A DNA stretch of 19,317 nucleotides from Comamonadaceae bacterium (GTDB taxonomy: Bacteria; Pseudomonadota; Gammaproteobacteria; Burkholderiales; Burkholderiaceae_C): positions 1 to 19,317 of the forward strand of contig CANGCZ010000010.1 in assembly GCA_947452325.1 (NCBI GenBank). The letters run 5' to 3'. Numbering within the stretch: the stretch's first letter is position 1; the number at the start of each line of letters is the position of its first letter. Positions 1 through 8,347 of the stretch are shown piece after piece. Under the pieces are notes generated by a model. It was not told the DNA's origin. It did no database searches and was given only the letters and a program-made list of their open reading frames with translations. The translations under genes and the position numbers were made by a program.

Positions 1-357
1 CGCACCATGGCCGCACAGTGGGTGCAACACATGGTGGCGCCTGCCCGGCTGAAAGACGCGGTGTTCATCAACGCAATCATCGACATGTTCGAGCGCAAAT
101 CAGCGGCTGTGTTTGAGCGCCAACAACATGCCTTGTTGAACCGCCCGGACGCCAGCGATGTGCTCTCACACATCCACATTCCCTGCATGGTGATGACTGG
201 CGAACACGACGGCTGGGCCGATGTGGCACAGCACCGCGCCATGGCAAATGTGTTGCCTGCGAAAACCGAGGTGTGTGTGGTTGCACATGCCGGCCACATG
301 CTGACCATGGAAGAACCGGCGGCCGTGGCTCAGCTGTTTCGGAACTGGTTGAATTGA
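1..357 (+). CDS. alpha/beta hydrolase, C-terminal part (5' end outside window)
   Basis: The frame is open from the first base of the window, so the start lies upstream and only about 118 C-terminal residues are present. The fold is recognisable from the usual C-terminal half of an alpha/beta hydrolase. A strand ending in MVMTGEHDGW carries the acidic member of the catalytic triad (Asp codon at 208-210). About 29 residues later AHAGHM carries the catalytic His (codon at 295-297), followed by the typical closing helix 'EEPAAVAQLFRNWL'. The nucleophile Ser would be upstream and cannot be seen. The substrate cannot be told; esterases, lactonases and C-C hydrolases share this layout. The stop lies inside the 3' end of the convergent membrane-protein gene (28-base overlap). 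Confidence 0.85.
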   Translation, partial: RTMAAQWVQHMVAPARLKDAVFINAIIDMFERKSAAVFERQQHALLNRPDASDVLSHIHIPCMVMTGEHDGWADVAQHRAMANVLPAKTEVCVVAHAGHMLTMEEPAAVAQLFRNWLN

Positions 358-2108
358 GACACCGGTTTTTTCTGCAACTCGGCTTGTTGACGCAACGAAC
401 GTAACAAGCCTGTGACCATCAAGGCTTGCGCCACGTAGTAGGTGGCCAACACCCACAGCCCGGCATAAGGCAAGGGACTGATAAATCTATCGATAGCCAG
501 CACAGCGTCTGACAGCATGAACAACGTGGCGCCGATGGCGGTCCACACACTGCCACTGTCCTTCAAGTGCATGCTTCGTCCCCAAGCCTGTGCTGCCATC
601 AGCGCAATCACCGTCACATAGACCGCGACGGGAATTCGCATGTTTATCGGCAAGCCATTGAAAAACAGCAGCGCGTACATCAGCGCACCAGCGATCACGC
701 AACGCCACAACGCAGTTCGGCTTGAGAACACCGGCGCGTCCGTGATGAGCAGCTTGAAATAGCAGATGAGCGCCAGCAGAAACGCCACCAAGCCAGGCAG
801 AAACAAGCCCGGGTACAGCAACAACACATCGCCAACCCAACTCAAGCCCAGTGCGCGCACCAGCCAGGTTTGCGGTTTGTCCTGCAGCCCATTGGGCAGC
901 CAGGCGACAAACATCAACAACATCAAGGCGGTTGGCTTGGCGAGGTTATAGACATCCACCCAGCCGCAGGCCGACGCCGCAGTCGACATCGCGGCAAACT
1001 GCACATAAGCGCACATCAACGGTTGGATGCGGTTTTGCAGCAAAGCATTCACGCCCCATAAACCTGCGCTAACAGCCAGCACACTCACCGCTGCGTCGCC
1101 CCAGACCATGCTGTCCATGTGCCACAACACCTCCATGGCCGCGCCCAATAACAACACAAACCAGCCAACCGCCCATTGCAAACTGCTGCGCTGTTGCTCA
1201 GGTTCAAACGGCCGGTGTTGGTCAAGCGTGAACGCAGGTTGCGCAAAACGCGCAGCCACATCGGCCGGTCGCCAGCCGGGGTGACTGCACCAGACCCTGA
1301 GCTTGTCGCGCCAGCGTGAGGTGTGCCAACTGTCATGCAGTAAACCGCTGTAGACCTGCCAGTTGGCCCATAACGGGTCCCAGCTGTTGAGCGGTGCACG
1401 GGTGCCATAGACACAAGGCTCAAGCGCGTCTTCTTCTTTGAAACTGCCGAACAAACGGTCCCACACCACCCAGATGCCGCCGTAATTGCGATCGACATAG
1501 GCATCGTTGACCGCATGGTGAACACGGTGGTTCGAGGGCGAACAAAACCAGCGGTCAAACCATCCCAACTTGCCCACATGCTCGGTATGCACCCAGAACT
1601 GGTAGAGCAAATCGATGAGCGCGACGATGCCGAAAATAAATGGCGTGACACCAATGACAGCCATAGGAATGTAAAAAATCCAACCCACCGCCACACCTGA
1701 TGTGGTTTGTCGCAGTGCCGTAGACAAGTTGTAGTGGTTGCTTTGGTGGTGCACCACATGGCCACCCCAGAACAGCGCCACTTCATGGCTGACCCGGTGA
1801 TACCAGTAATAGCAAAAGTCATACAGCACGAGCGCAATCAACACGCCGTACCAGCTGTTCCAAAACTCGGGCTGTGGAAACAACGCAACCTGCTCGAACA
1901 CCAAGGTGTAAATCGTGATGCGCAACAAGCGGGTGAACACCGCGCTCAACTGGCTGATGATGCCCAGACTGATGCTGTTGATCGCGTCATCCCAGCGGTA
2001 GGTTTGTGCCGTTTGATGACCTTGGCGTGACAAGCGCCAGCCCCACCACCATTCAAATGCAATAGCCAGAAAAAATACCGGTGCTGCCAAGACGATGATG
2101 AAGCCCAT
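330..2108 (-). CDS. AGMO-like fatty acid hydroxylase/sterol desaturase fused to YhhN/TMEM86 (lysoplasmalogenase-type) domain
   Basis: This 592-residue integral membrane protein has two recognisable halves. Residues about 1-300 are a fatty acid hydroxylase/sterol desaturase domain with the di-iron histidine boxes H104-RVS-H108, H117-VV-H120-H121 and H194-RV-H197-H198, plus H174 in FWVHTE. Surrounding text such as HYNLSTALRQ and the run from LLYQFW to the last box matches, from memory, animal alkylglycerol monooxygenase (AGMO) better than C4-sterol oxidases. After more membrane segments (about 310-360), residues about 370-570 are a YhhN family domain with K391-P, G426-D427 and S533-D534. That family includes the lysoplasmalogenase TMEM86B. 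A strong ribosome binding site (AAAGGA, 6 bases from ATG) supports the start. It lies 19 bases downstream of mltA, probably in one transcript. Inferred role: oxidation or cleavage of ether-linked lipids in the inner membrane; substrate unproven. Confidence 0.85.
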   Translation of the reverse strand: MGFIIVLAAPVFFLAIAFEWWWGWRLSRQGHQTAQTYRWDDAINSISLGIISQLSAVFTRLLRITIYTLVFEQVALFPQPEFWNSWYGVLIALVLYDFCYYWYHRVSHEVALFWGGHVVHHQSNHYNLSTALRQTTSGVAVGWIFYIPMAVIGVTPFIFGIVALIDLLYQFWVHTEHVGKLGWFDRWFCSPSNHRVHHAVNDAYVDRNYGGIWVVWDRLFGSFKEEDALEPCVYGTRAPLNSWDPLWANWQVYSGLLHDSWHTSRWRDKLRVWCSHPGWRPADVAARFAQPAFTLDQHRPFEPEQQRSSLQWAVGWFVLLLGAAMEVLWHMDSMVWGDAAVSVLAVSAGLWGVNALLQNRIQPLMCAYVQFAAMSTAASACGWVDVYNLAKPTALMLLMFVAWLPNGLQDKPQTWLVRALGLSWVGDVLLLYPGLFLPGLVAFLLALICYFKLLITDAPVFSSRTALWRCVIAGALMYALLFFNGLPINMRIPVAVYVTVIALMAAQAWGRSMHLKDSGSVWTAIGATLFMLSDAVLAIDRFISPLPYAGLWVLATYYVAQALMVTGLLRSLRQQAELQKKPVSQFNQFRNS

Positions 2109-2114
2109 GACGCG

Positions 2115-2120
2115 TCCTTT
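2115..2120 (-). promoter_or_regulatory. Shine-Dalgarno site of the AGMO/YhhN fusion gene
   Basis: AAAGGA on the minus strand lies 6 bases before the ATG at 2108. It is one of the clearest ribosome binding sites in the window. It fixes the start of the fusion protein and sits just after the mltA stop codon. Confidence 0.7.
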
Positions 2121-2134
2121 CAGTGAATCACTGA
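2120..2134. repeat. 15-bp palindrome across the mltA stop codon
   Basis: TCAGTGA-A-TCACTGA is a perfect 7+7 inverted repeat around one central base. It includes the mltA stop codon (2128-2130) and touches the ribosome binding site of the next gene. It could be a protein-binding site or a short mRNA hairpin affecting coupling between the two genes, or it could be chance. There is no T-tract, so it is not an intrinsic terminator. Confidence 0.4.
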
Positions 2135-3342
2135 GTTTTGGGCAGCAAAGCCCACAGCCGCAATGGCTGCTTCATGCGGCCCGCCAATTCACCTGCGGCC
2201 GCGCCTGTGCCCATGTACAAATCTGCACGAACAGCACCGACGATGGCGCTGCCGGTGTCTTGCGCAACCACCAGGCGTTGCAATGATTGTGTGGGTCCGG
2301 GCGACACCATCCACACCGGCGTACCGTATTCCAAACTTTGCGGATCGACCGCAATGGATCTGCCCGGGGTCAAAGGCAAGCCCTGTGCACCACGCGGCCC
2401 GATCAAGCTGTCAGTGATGGGTTCCTCTTTGAAAAATACATAACGCGGGTTGACCCATAACAATGTTTGCAATTTGCCGGGGTTGCGCTGCAACCAGGCT
2501 TTGATGCCCGGCCATGATGCGTCCTTGATCTCGTTGTTGTCGAGCAGCCAGCGGCCTATGCTTTGGTAAGGGTGTTCATTGGAAGCCGCGAATCCGACGC
2601 GCACTACGCGCACCCGGCCATCGCCCTCTGTGATGCGCAAGCGACCTGAGCCTTGTATGTGCAACACCATGGCGTCCACGGGATCGGCCAACCAAGCGAT
2701 TTCTCTGCCGTGCAATGCAGCTTGCGCCGTTTGCTGTGTGTCAATCTCTTGTCGGGTGAACCAAGGCTGGCCTGTTTTCAAACCGGCTGGCGGTCGGTAC
2801 AAAGGCACCGAAAACCCGTTGCCAGGCACGCGCCTGGCCTCCATCACCGGCTCGTAATACGCGGTCAACAAACCATTGGCCTCGCCGTCAAGCGACAGTA
2901 CGCGGTGGGCTTGCAAGTTGTGCATCAGCCATAGGCGTTGCTCGCTGTCATCAGCCAGCGCCAAGCGGCGGATGTGCGGACACACCTCGGCCATCACCGT
3001 CCCGGGTCGCTCGCAGTTACCGAGCAACACCGACCAGACTTCGGCCATGGACTCTTTCTCCCAACCAGGCAAGTCGCTCCAAGGCACGGGCAGCAACTGG
3101 CTGCGACGCGGTTCCCCCGAGGCGTTTTCTTGAGGCGGCAGCGGACGACCGTTGGCGTCGACCGGTGAACGAATGACAGGCACAGATTCGCCCGGCGCGG
3201 CAACTGGCTTGTGCGGTCCTTTGACAGCGCAGGCTGTGAGCCACAAGACCAGGCCCGCGTGCCACAGCCGCGGTAAACCCGCGAAGCAGCGGGACCGGGC
3301 CGCAGCGATTACAGTGCCGCATGAACGGAGAAACACACACAT
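2128..3342 (-). CDS. mltA: membrane-bound lytic murein transglycosylase A (lipoprotein)
   Basis: The protein cleaves the MurNAc-GlcNAc bond of peptidoglycan to give 1,6-anhydro ends, acting at the inner face of the outer membrane. With the ATG at 3342 it is 404 residues (E. coli MltA is 365). It begins with a signal peptide ending in a lipobox, L35-T-A-C38. The MltA domain has TAYYEPV (about 160-166). The C-terminal 3D domain has QDTGSAI (361-367) and R-A-D374 followed by MGTG; D374 aligns with the catalytic Asp308 of E. coli. The frame stays open for 81 codons upstream, but that part runs antisense through the small gene and the end of the amidase gene and does not look coding. No good ribosome binding site is visible before 3342, so the exact start is uncertain. 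It is followed after 19 bases by the AGMO/YhhN gene. Confidence 0.93.
   Translation of the reverse strand: MCVFLRSCGTVIAAARSRCFAGLPRLWHAGLVLWLTACAVKGPHKPVAAPGESVPVIRSPVDANGRPLPPQENASGEPRRSQLLPVPWSDLPGWEKESMAEVWSVLLGNCERPGTVMAEVCPHIRRLALADDSEQRLWLMHNLQAHRVLSLDGEANGLLTAYYEPVMEARRVPGNGFSVPLYRPPAGLKTGQPWFTRQEIDTQQTAQAALHGREIAWLADPVDAMVLHIQGSGRLRITEGDGRVRVVRVGFAASNEHPYQSIGRWLLDNNEIKDASWPGIKAWLQRNPGKLQTLLWVNPRYVFFKEEPITDSLIGPRGAQGLPLTPGRSIAVDPQSLEYGTPVWMVSPGPTQSLQRLVVAQDTGSAIVGAVRADLYMGTGAAAGELAGRMKQPLRLWALLPKTQ
3327..3330 (+). promoter_or_regulatory. Shine-Dalgarno site of the 36-residue membrane protein
   Basis: GGAG lies 10 bases before the ATG at 3341, on the strand opposite to the first codons of mltA. 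It supports translation from 3341 rather than from any of the longer upstream openings of the same frame. Confidence 0.5.
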
Positions 3343-3451
3343 GCTGCTGATTTTGCTGGAAGCCTTGAGCGCCGGAGCCATACTGGTATTGATCGTCTGG
3401 TGGACCATGTTCTCAGGGCGGCGTGATGGAGAACGCAAAGACGAAGATTGA
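3341..3451 (+). CDS. small single-pass membrane protein, 36 residues, unknown function
   Basis: Starting at ATG 3341, which has a GGAG motif 10 bases before it, the frame gives a 36-residue protein. Residues 1 to about 24 are hydrophobic (MLLILLEALSAGAIL..., ending in IVWWTMFSG). They are followed by a charged tail, RRDGERKDED. This looks like a single membrane helix with a short cytoplasmic tail. It belongs to no family I can name. It fills the 110-base gap between the Nit amidase gene and mltA, on the opposite strand: its stop lies one base from the amidase stop, and its start overlaps the proposed mltA start by two bases. The clean fit between neighbours, the ribosome binding site and the membrane-protein character argue that it is real, but its length makes it uncertain. 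Confidence 0.6.
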   Translation: MLLILLEALSAGAILVLIVWWTMFSGRRDGERKDED

Positions 3452-3452
3452 A

Positions 3453-4271
3453 TCACTGTGGCTGCGTACACAAAGAGGGCAGCTGGGCACGACGCTCTAG
3501 CAATACCCGCATATCCAGATCCGCCATGACACAGGCCGCGAGCTGCGGCTGACAAGCCAGCACCTGGCCCCAAGGGTCTACCCACATGGAATGGCCCCAG
3601 GTTTGCCTGCCGTTCTCATGCAAACCGCCTTGCGCAGCGGCGCCCACCCACACCAGGCTGTCGATGGCGCGCGCTCGCATCAGCACCTCCCAATGCGCAG
3701 CACCGGTGTGGTGAGTGAAAGCGCTGGGCACCAGCATCACATGCGCGCCCATGTTGGCAAGTTGCCGGTAAAGCGCCGGAAAACGCACGTCAAAACAAAT
3801 GCTCAAACCGATGCGCCAGGTGTGGCCGTCGCGCGAGGGCAGATCAAAACACACTGGCGTGTCACCAGCCTGTTGCACCCGGGCTTCGTCGTAGCGCTCG
3901 ACGCCATTATCGAAATGGAACAAATGGATTTTGTCGTAGCGGGCCACGCACTCGCCTGAGGGATTGAACACCAGACAGGTGTTGCGCACCCGGCTGCGGT
4001 CGCCGGGTACGGCGATAGGCAAGCTGCCTGCCACCAACCAGACGCCGTGTTGCGCGGCCATGCCTGACAAGCGGTTTTGCATGGGGCCGTCGCCAAAGGC
4101 TTCGGTGATGGCCAGTTTGTCGGTATCGCGTTGCCCCAGCAGACAAAAATACTCGGGCAGCACAGCCAGCTCAGCGCCTTGTGCTGCCGCTTGCGCCAAC
4201 AAATCCGCAGCGCTGTCCAGGTTGTGCGGCATCGACACCCCGGAGACCATTTGCAATAAAGCCGCTTTCAT
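3453..4271 (-). CDS. carbon-nitrogen hydrolase, Nit1 / deaminated-glutathione amidase type
   Basis: This is a nitrilase-superfamily amidase of 272 residues, a normal length. The Glu-Lys-Cys triad is complete: E40 in LPEYFCLLG, K114 in RYDKIHLFHFD and C159 in GLSICFDVRFP. The long C-terminal signature with AFTHHTGAAHWEVLMRARAI and WGHSMWVDPWG is typical of the Nit1/YbeM branch, which hydrolyses deaminated glutathione as metabolite repair in the cytoplasm. The exact substrate is inferred from this branch. The start ATG at 4271 lies 8 bases after the yhdP stop, suggesting co-transcription. The open frame extends 27 codons further upstream into yhdP, but the conserved sequence begins at MKAALLQM, so that extension was not used. 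Confidence 0.92.
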   Translation of the reverse strand: MKAALLQMVSGVSMPHNLDSAADLLAQAAAQGAELAVLPEYFCLLGQRDTDKLAITEAFGDGPMQNRLSGMAAQHGVWLVAGSLPIAVPGDRSRVRNTCLVFNPSGECVARYDKIHLFHFDNGVERYDEARVQQAGDTPVCFDLPSRDGHTWRIGLSICFDVRFPALYRQLANMGAHVMLVPSAFTHHTGAAHWEVLMRARAIDSLVWVGAAAQGGLHENGRQTWGHSMWVDPWGQVLACQPQLAACVMADLDMRVLLERRAQLPSLCTQPQ

Positions 4272-4279
4272 GGACTGGC

Positions 4280-7200
4280 TCAGGGTTTGGCGGTGGCAGG
4301 CTTGGCATCGCCCGTGCTGCTGTCGACTTTGCTGACCTTGGGGTCTTTCCAAGTGCCTTGCACATGCAATTCCTGGGTGCTGGATTTCATCAACGGTTTG
4401 CGCAATACAAACTGCGCCAGAAATGTGCTGAGCCCGACCAGCGGGTTGATGGCCGAATACACCAGCGAGGCAGTGCCCGCATTCAACTCGGGAACGATCA
4501 CCACTTTGATGTCCTGGGTTTCGTTTTTGATGTCGGCCTTGCCCTCCATCAGCACCGCAGCGCTCACGCCTTTCATTTGCAAATTATTGGTACTGGCTAT
4601 GCCTTGTTGAATTTGTACATCGCCGCGCACAAAATCAAACATAAAACCTTCGCTGAACAGATCGCTGAAGTCCAGCGTCAAGCGTCTGGGCAGCGACTGC
4701 AAACTCAACACCCCCAACAGCCTGGCCACACCCGGGTCGGATTTCAAAAACTGTCCGCGCTCCATATTGACATTGAACTGGCCGGACATGGTTTTGTAAT
4801 CCGGCGAAAAAGGCGAACCTTGCCAACCGACCTGACCGACCATGCGGCCTTTGCCGTTTTTGATGGCGCCTTTGAAACCCAGTCGGTCCAGCAACTGGCC
4901 GGAGTCTTGGATTTGCAGCACGAATTCGAGCTGCGAACGCTTGGCGGCGCCTTTGCCCGGCCCGCCCCACTGGCCCTTGCTTTGCAGGCTGGCTTCAGGC
5001 GTGGTGAGGTTGAGTTTGCCCAGCACCCATTCGCGCGAACCGTTGGTGCCGCTGCGTGCAAAGCCTTCAATTTCAGCCTTGCCCATGGCAATGCCGCGCA
5101 ACTCCAGGTTATCAATGACAAGGTCCAGCGCCGGCATGTCTTTGGGAGACTCCGACATGGCGGTTTCAACATCTTCCAGCACGGCCGGCGGGATGGACAG
5201 GTAATTCAAATGCGCGCTGACCCGCGCGCCACTGCCGTCGGCAGGCGCTCGGTACTCGGCCGAGCCCTGAAATTCGTTGGCACGTGCCTGTATCCGCCAC
5301 ACCCTGGCTTGCTTGTCCGCATTCAACTGAAGCTGGTTATAGGTGCGCCCTGACCACACCAGTTCCTGGCTGCTGAGCTCAATTTTGTTAGGCAGATACG
5401 CATTGAAGCCGGATCGCGCTGGGTTACCGACGCGCAAACCGCTGTCTTCTTCGGTAAAAGCAGCGATGAATGTCTGCCACTCATCTGCATTCAGGTTGGG
5501 CTGCTTGACTTGCAATACCACCGCGTTGTCCGGCGCGTCTTTCCAAGCCGCTGATTGACCGAGCTGAATTTGTCCGCGCACCACAGTCGGTATCGCTGTG
5601 CTGACATCTCGCACATAGCTGACCGACAACACCTGCGCCAGCTTGAGTTGCAACTGCTCCAACACCGCCGGGCTTTTGGCCGAAGCGGCAGGCAACAGCA
5701 CGCTGTCAAAACGCATGGGCCAGGAGGCGTCGGCCGGTTTGCGCAAGGGGGCTGGAAATTCCAGCGCCATGCCTTGCAGATTGCTGATCACCGTGATTTC
5801 GGGCACACCCTGGTGCAGGCCCAAAGTGGCCGCATAAGACGCGCTGCCTTCCATACGGGTGGCCAGACCAGTCAGCGACGGCAATTCGGTGGATTGGCGC
5901 AAAGCCTCGGCGCTGATACTGCCCTGCAAACTCAGGCGCGCCGGGCCTTCAGTCACACTGTCGCTGAAACGCAAGCCGCCATCCAGGCGAGCATCACCGC
6001 CGAACACACGCAAGCGCAAATTGTTGGTGCTCAAGCCGGACTGGGTGTAATTGATGACACCTTTGACCTTGCCGGTGCGCGGCAGACCGGCTTGCAGTTG
6101 TATGTCGTTGCCTGGCAAAGTCAATCCACCTTGTACCTTGAGGCCAGACATATTGGCCAGCGGCAAGTACAAATGCAATTCATGCTCGGACAAACCATTG
6201 ACCAAAGCGGGGCTCATCCATGGCGCCAGTTTGTCACGCAAAGGCGTGTTTAACATCACTTGCATGGCGTCGCTGAGATTGCTTTTGAACTGCGCATTGA
6301 CCTCGACCGCGATATCGTTCAAGTCATTGATCAGCACCTCCAGCCGACCCACTTGCACCTGGCCTTGTGAGCCCAGGCGTGCACTGGTTGATTTCAGCTG
6401 CAAATGGCTTTGGTTGATCTGTAATTCACCATTGGCCTGTAGCAACTGCGGCCAGCTCAGATCGCGCCGCCCGGCGTTATTGCCTGCAGCCGCTGGCGCG
6501 TATTGCATATTGACCTGTTGAAACGGCGCCTGTAGGGTGAACACGCCATCGTTGGTTTTGCTGAAAGGGAAATGGTCCAGCGGCCCTTTGAGATGGAGCA
6601 CCGCCTTGTCAAACCAACCGAACGTCAAAGCGTCGCGCAGATAACGGCGCGCCTGTACATCCATGGCTTGCGGCAGGTAACGGTGCAGTCTGGATGCTTG
6701 CAATCGCTGGACTTGCAATTGCAGGTCCAAGTGCCCTAGGGACATTGGCTGTTCGCCTTCGCGCCATTGCAATTCAAAGCTGCCTTGGCCGTCGGCGGTG
6801 CTGGCTTGGGCATCGTGCATTTGCAGTTGCCATGTCTGACCGGTTTTGCCCCAGGTCAGCTTGGACTGAAATTTTTTCAATGGCACCAGTGGCTCTTCCA
6901 GCCAGTCCACCAATGTGACGCTACCGTCTTGAACGCTTAGCTGCGCTGATCCGGACTGGTCATTGAACTCGAAATCGACTTGGGCGTCCTGTACTCCCGG
7001 CCACCACCAGTTGGCCGACGGTCGGGTCTTTTGCGGTGCAGACGATTCCATGCGCAAACCATGCAAACGACCGGTAGCTTTGTAACGCATGGCGGGGGAG
7101 CCAGCATCAAACCATTGCACATCCAAGGCGTGCACCTGTCCGGCGGGCCTGGCCTGACTCAAATGCGCGCGCAAGCCTTCGGCCATGGGCATGCGTGAAG

Positions 7201-8347
7201 CCACCCTGGCCATAACCTCCAAAGGCAAATCATCGATATGCAGCTCACCGGTCGCGGCAAAAGGCTCTTGCGGATTGGCGGCATGCCGCCAGGCAAAACG
7301 TGTTTTGCCACTGCTCCAGGGCGTGCCCCCGGCAGGCGTGACCTGCAACTGTTCTGTGCGCACCTCCTGACCCAGACCGCCCAGCCAAGACTGCATGTGC
7401 AAGCGCCCGGCGATCTGTTGCAAATGAATGTCTTCCAAATGGCTGTCCAGCTTGAGCCTGACATCCTGCAAACCCACATCCATGGTTTGGTTGTTCCATA
7501 CCCCTTGGTCAATATCCACCCACGCGCGTAGCCAGCCGTGGCCCGAGATCAGCTCTGCCGTGGTTGCTTGCTTAAGGTAAACCGACATGCGGCTGATATC
7601 TATCTGCGGCAATTGGGCATAAAAACGACCTTTCCAACTGGCAATGTCGCTGGCGTTGCTGTTGAGCAAGGCCTGGCTGAATTGACCTTGGATGCTGATG
7701 GTCTGGCCCCAGCCGGCAGGCGGCTGAGCATCAAAGCGCCAGCTATGACTGCGAAGGCCATTGCGCAATTGCATAGAAACCGCATTCAGGTCTACTTCGG
7801 GTTGCTGCAACAAATCGTCCACCCATCGCAAACGGCCATGGCGTATGGAAATATCAGGCTGACGCAGCAACCAATCCATGATGGCTGTGTTGTCGCCCTC
7901 GCCCAGCCACATGCCGGCCACTTGCCAGCGCCCTTGGGCGTCGCGGCGCACCTCAAGTTCAGGCCCTTGCAATTCAATCTGGTCCAGCGTCAAACTGAAC
8001 AAAGAGGCCGGGGACAAACTGACCCGCACCACAGGCAGGCGCATGACCTCCTGGTCCTGCTGGTCACGCAACACAAAATCACTCAACACAAACGACGGTA
8101 CCCAGCCGTCAGATTCTGCTTCCAGCCGCCCGATGCTGACCTTGACACCCCAGGCGCGGGATGCCATGGCCTCGATCTCGGGTTGCCAATCAATGATTCG
8201 CGGCACAATCAACCAGTGCAAGGCCACGGTGGCCAACAACATCAAGGTCCAAAAGCCGATGGCCAGCCACCACAGCCAACGGCTCAAACCGACATACCAA
8301 CGCCAACTGGAACCGGCGGCGTTGGTTGCTGTGGCTTGTTCAGTCAT
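4280..8347 (-). CDS. yhdP: YhdP family AsmA-like envelope protein
   Basis: This very large protein (1355 residues; E. coli YhdP is 1266) has one N-terminal membrane anchor at about residues 24-48 (WLWWLAIGFWTLMLLATVAL...). It is followed by a long periplasmic beta-rich region of repeated AsmA/TamB-like type. The C-terminus is characteristic of YhdP: a stretch beginning MSGQFNVNMERGQFLKSDPG, then LLGVLSLQSLPRRLTLDFSD, then a region ending in QELHVQGTWKDPKV. YhdP, with TamB and YdbH, forms inter-membrane bridges that move phospholipids from the inner to the outer membrane. No strong ribosome binding site is seen before the ATG. It is divergent from glnE and heads the minus-strand series continuing into the Nit amidase, mltA and the lipid enzyme. 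Confidence 0.93.
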   Translation of the reverse strand: MTEQATATNAAGSSWRWYVGLSRWLWWLAIGFWTLMLLATVALHWLIVPRIIDWQPEIEAMASRAWGVKVSIGRLEAESDGWVPSFVLSDFVLRDQQDQEVMRLPVVRVSLSPASLFSLTLDQIELQGPELEVRRDAQGRWQVAGMWLGEGDNTAIMDWLLRQPDISIRHGRLRWVDDLLQQPEVDLNAVSMQLRNGLRSHSWRFDAQPPAGWGQTISIQGQFSQALLNSNASDIASWKGRFYAQLPQIDISRMSVYLKQATTAELISGHGWLRAWVDIDQGVWNNQTMDVGLQDVRLKLDSHLEDIHLQQIAGRLHMQSWLGGLGQEVRTEQLQVTPAGGTPWSSGKTRFAWRHAANPQEPFAATGELHIDDLPLEVMARVASRMPMAEGLRAHLSQARPAGQVHALDVQWFDAGSPAMRYKATGRLHGLRMESSAPQKTRPSANWWWPGVQDAQVDFEFNDQSGSAQLSVQDGSVTLVDWLEEPLVPLKKFQSKLTWGKTGQTWQLQMHDAQASTADGQGSFELQWREGEQPMSLGHLDLQLQVQRLQASRLHRYLPQAMDVQARRYLRDALTFGWFDKAVLHLKGPLDHFPFSKTNDGVFTLQAPFQQVNMQYAPAAAGNNAGRRDLSWPQLLQANGELQINQSHLQLKSTSARLGSQGQVQVGRLEVLINDLNDIAVEVNAQFKSNLSDAMQVMLNTPLRDKLAPWMSPALVNGLSEHELHLYLPLANMSGLKVQGGLTLPGNDIQLQAGLPRTGKVKGVINYTQSGLSTNNLRLRVFGGDARLDGGLRFSDSVTEGPARLSLQGSISAEALRQSTELPSLTGLATRMEGSASYAATLGLHQGVPEITVISNLQGMALEFPAPLRKPADASWPMRFDSVLLPAASAKSPAVLEQLQLKLAQVLSVSYVRDVSTAIPTVVRGQIQLGQSAAWKDAPDNAVVLQVKQPNLNADEWQTFIAAFTEEDSGLRVGNPARSGFNAYLPNKIELSSQELVWSGRTYNQLQLNADKQARVWRIQARANEFQGSAEYRAPADGSGARVSAHLNYLSIPPAVLEDVETAMSESPKDMPALDLVIDNLELRGIAMGKAEIEGFARSGTNGSREWVLGKLNLTTPEASLQSKGQWGGPGKGAAKRSQLEFVLQIQDSGQLLDRLGFKGAIKNGKGRMVGQVGWQGSPFSPDYKTMSGQFNVNMERGQFLKSDPGVARLLGVLSLQSLPRRLTLDFSDLFSEGFMFDFVRGDVQIQQGIASTNNLQMKGVSAAVLMEGKADIKNETQDIKVVIVPELNAGTASLVYSAINPLVGLSTFLAQFVLRKPLMKSSTQELHVQGTWKDPKVSKVDSSTGDAKPATAKP

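Noticed and set aside
3269..3283. GC hairpin CGCGG-TAAAC-CCGCG as a terminator
   Set aside because: It has only five pairs, lies within the mltA signal-peptide codons and is not followed by a T-tract.
3343..3585. 81-codon upstream extension of mltA
   Set aside because: It would place a long non-conserved segment before the signal peptide and runs antisense through the small gene and the amidase end. The lipoprotein signal fits a start at 3342.
4181..6253. Long plus-strand open frames (390 and 232 codons) opposite yhdP
   Set aside because: They lie antisense to a well-recognised gene, have low-complexity composition rich in His, Gln and Arg, and show no domain; typical antisense shadows in GC-rich coding DNA.
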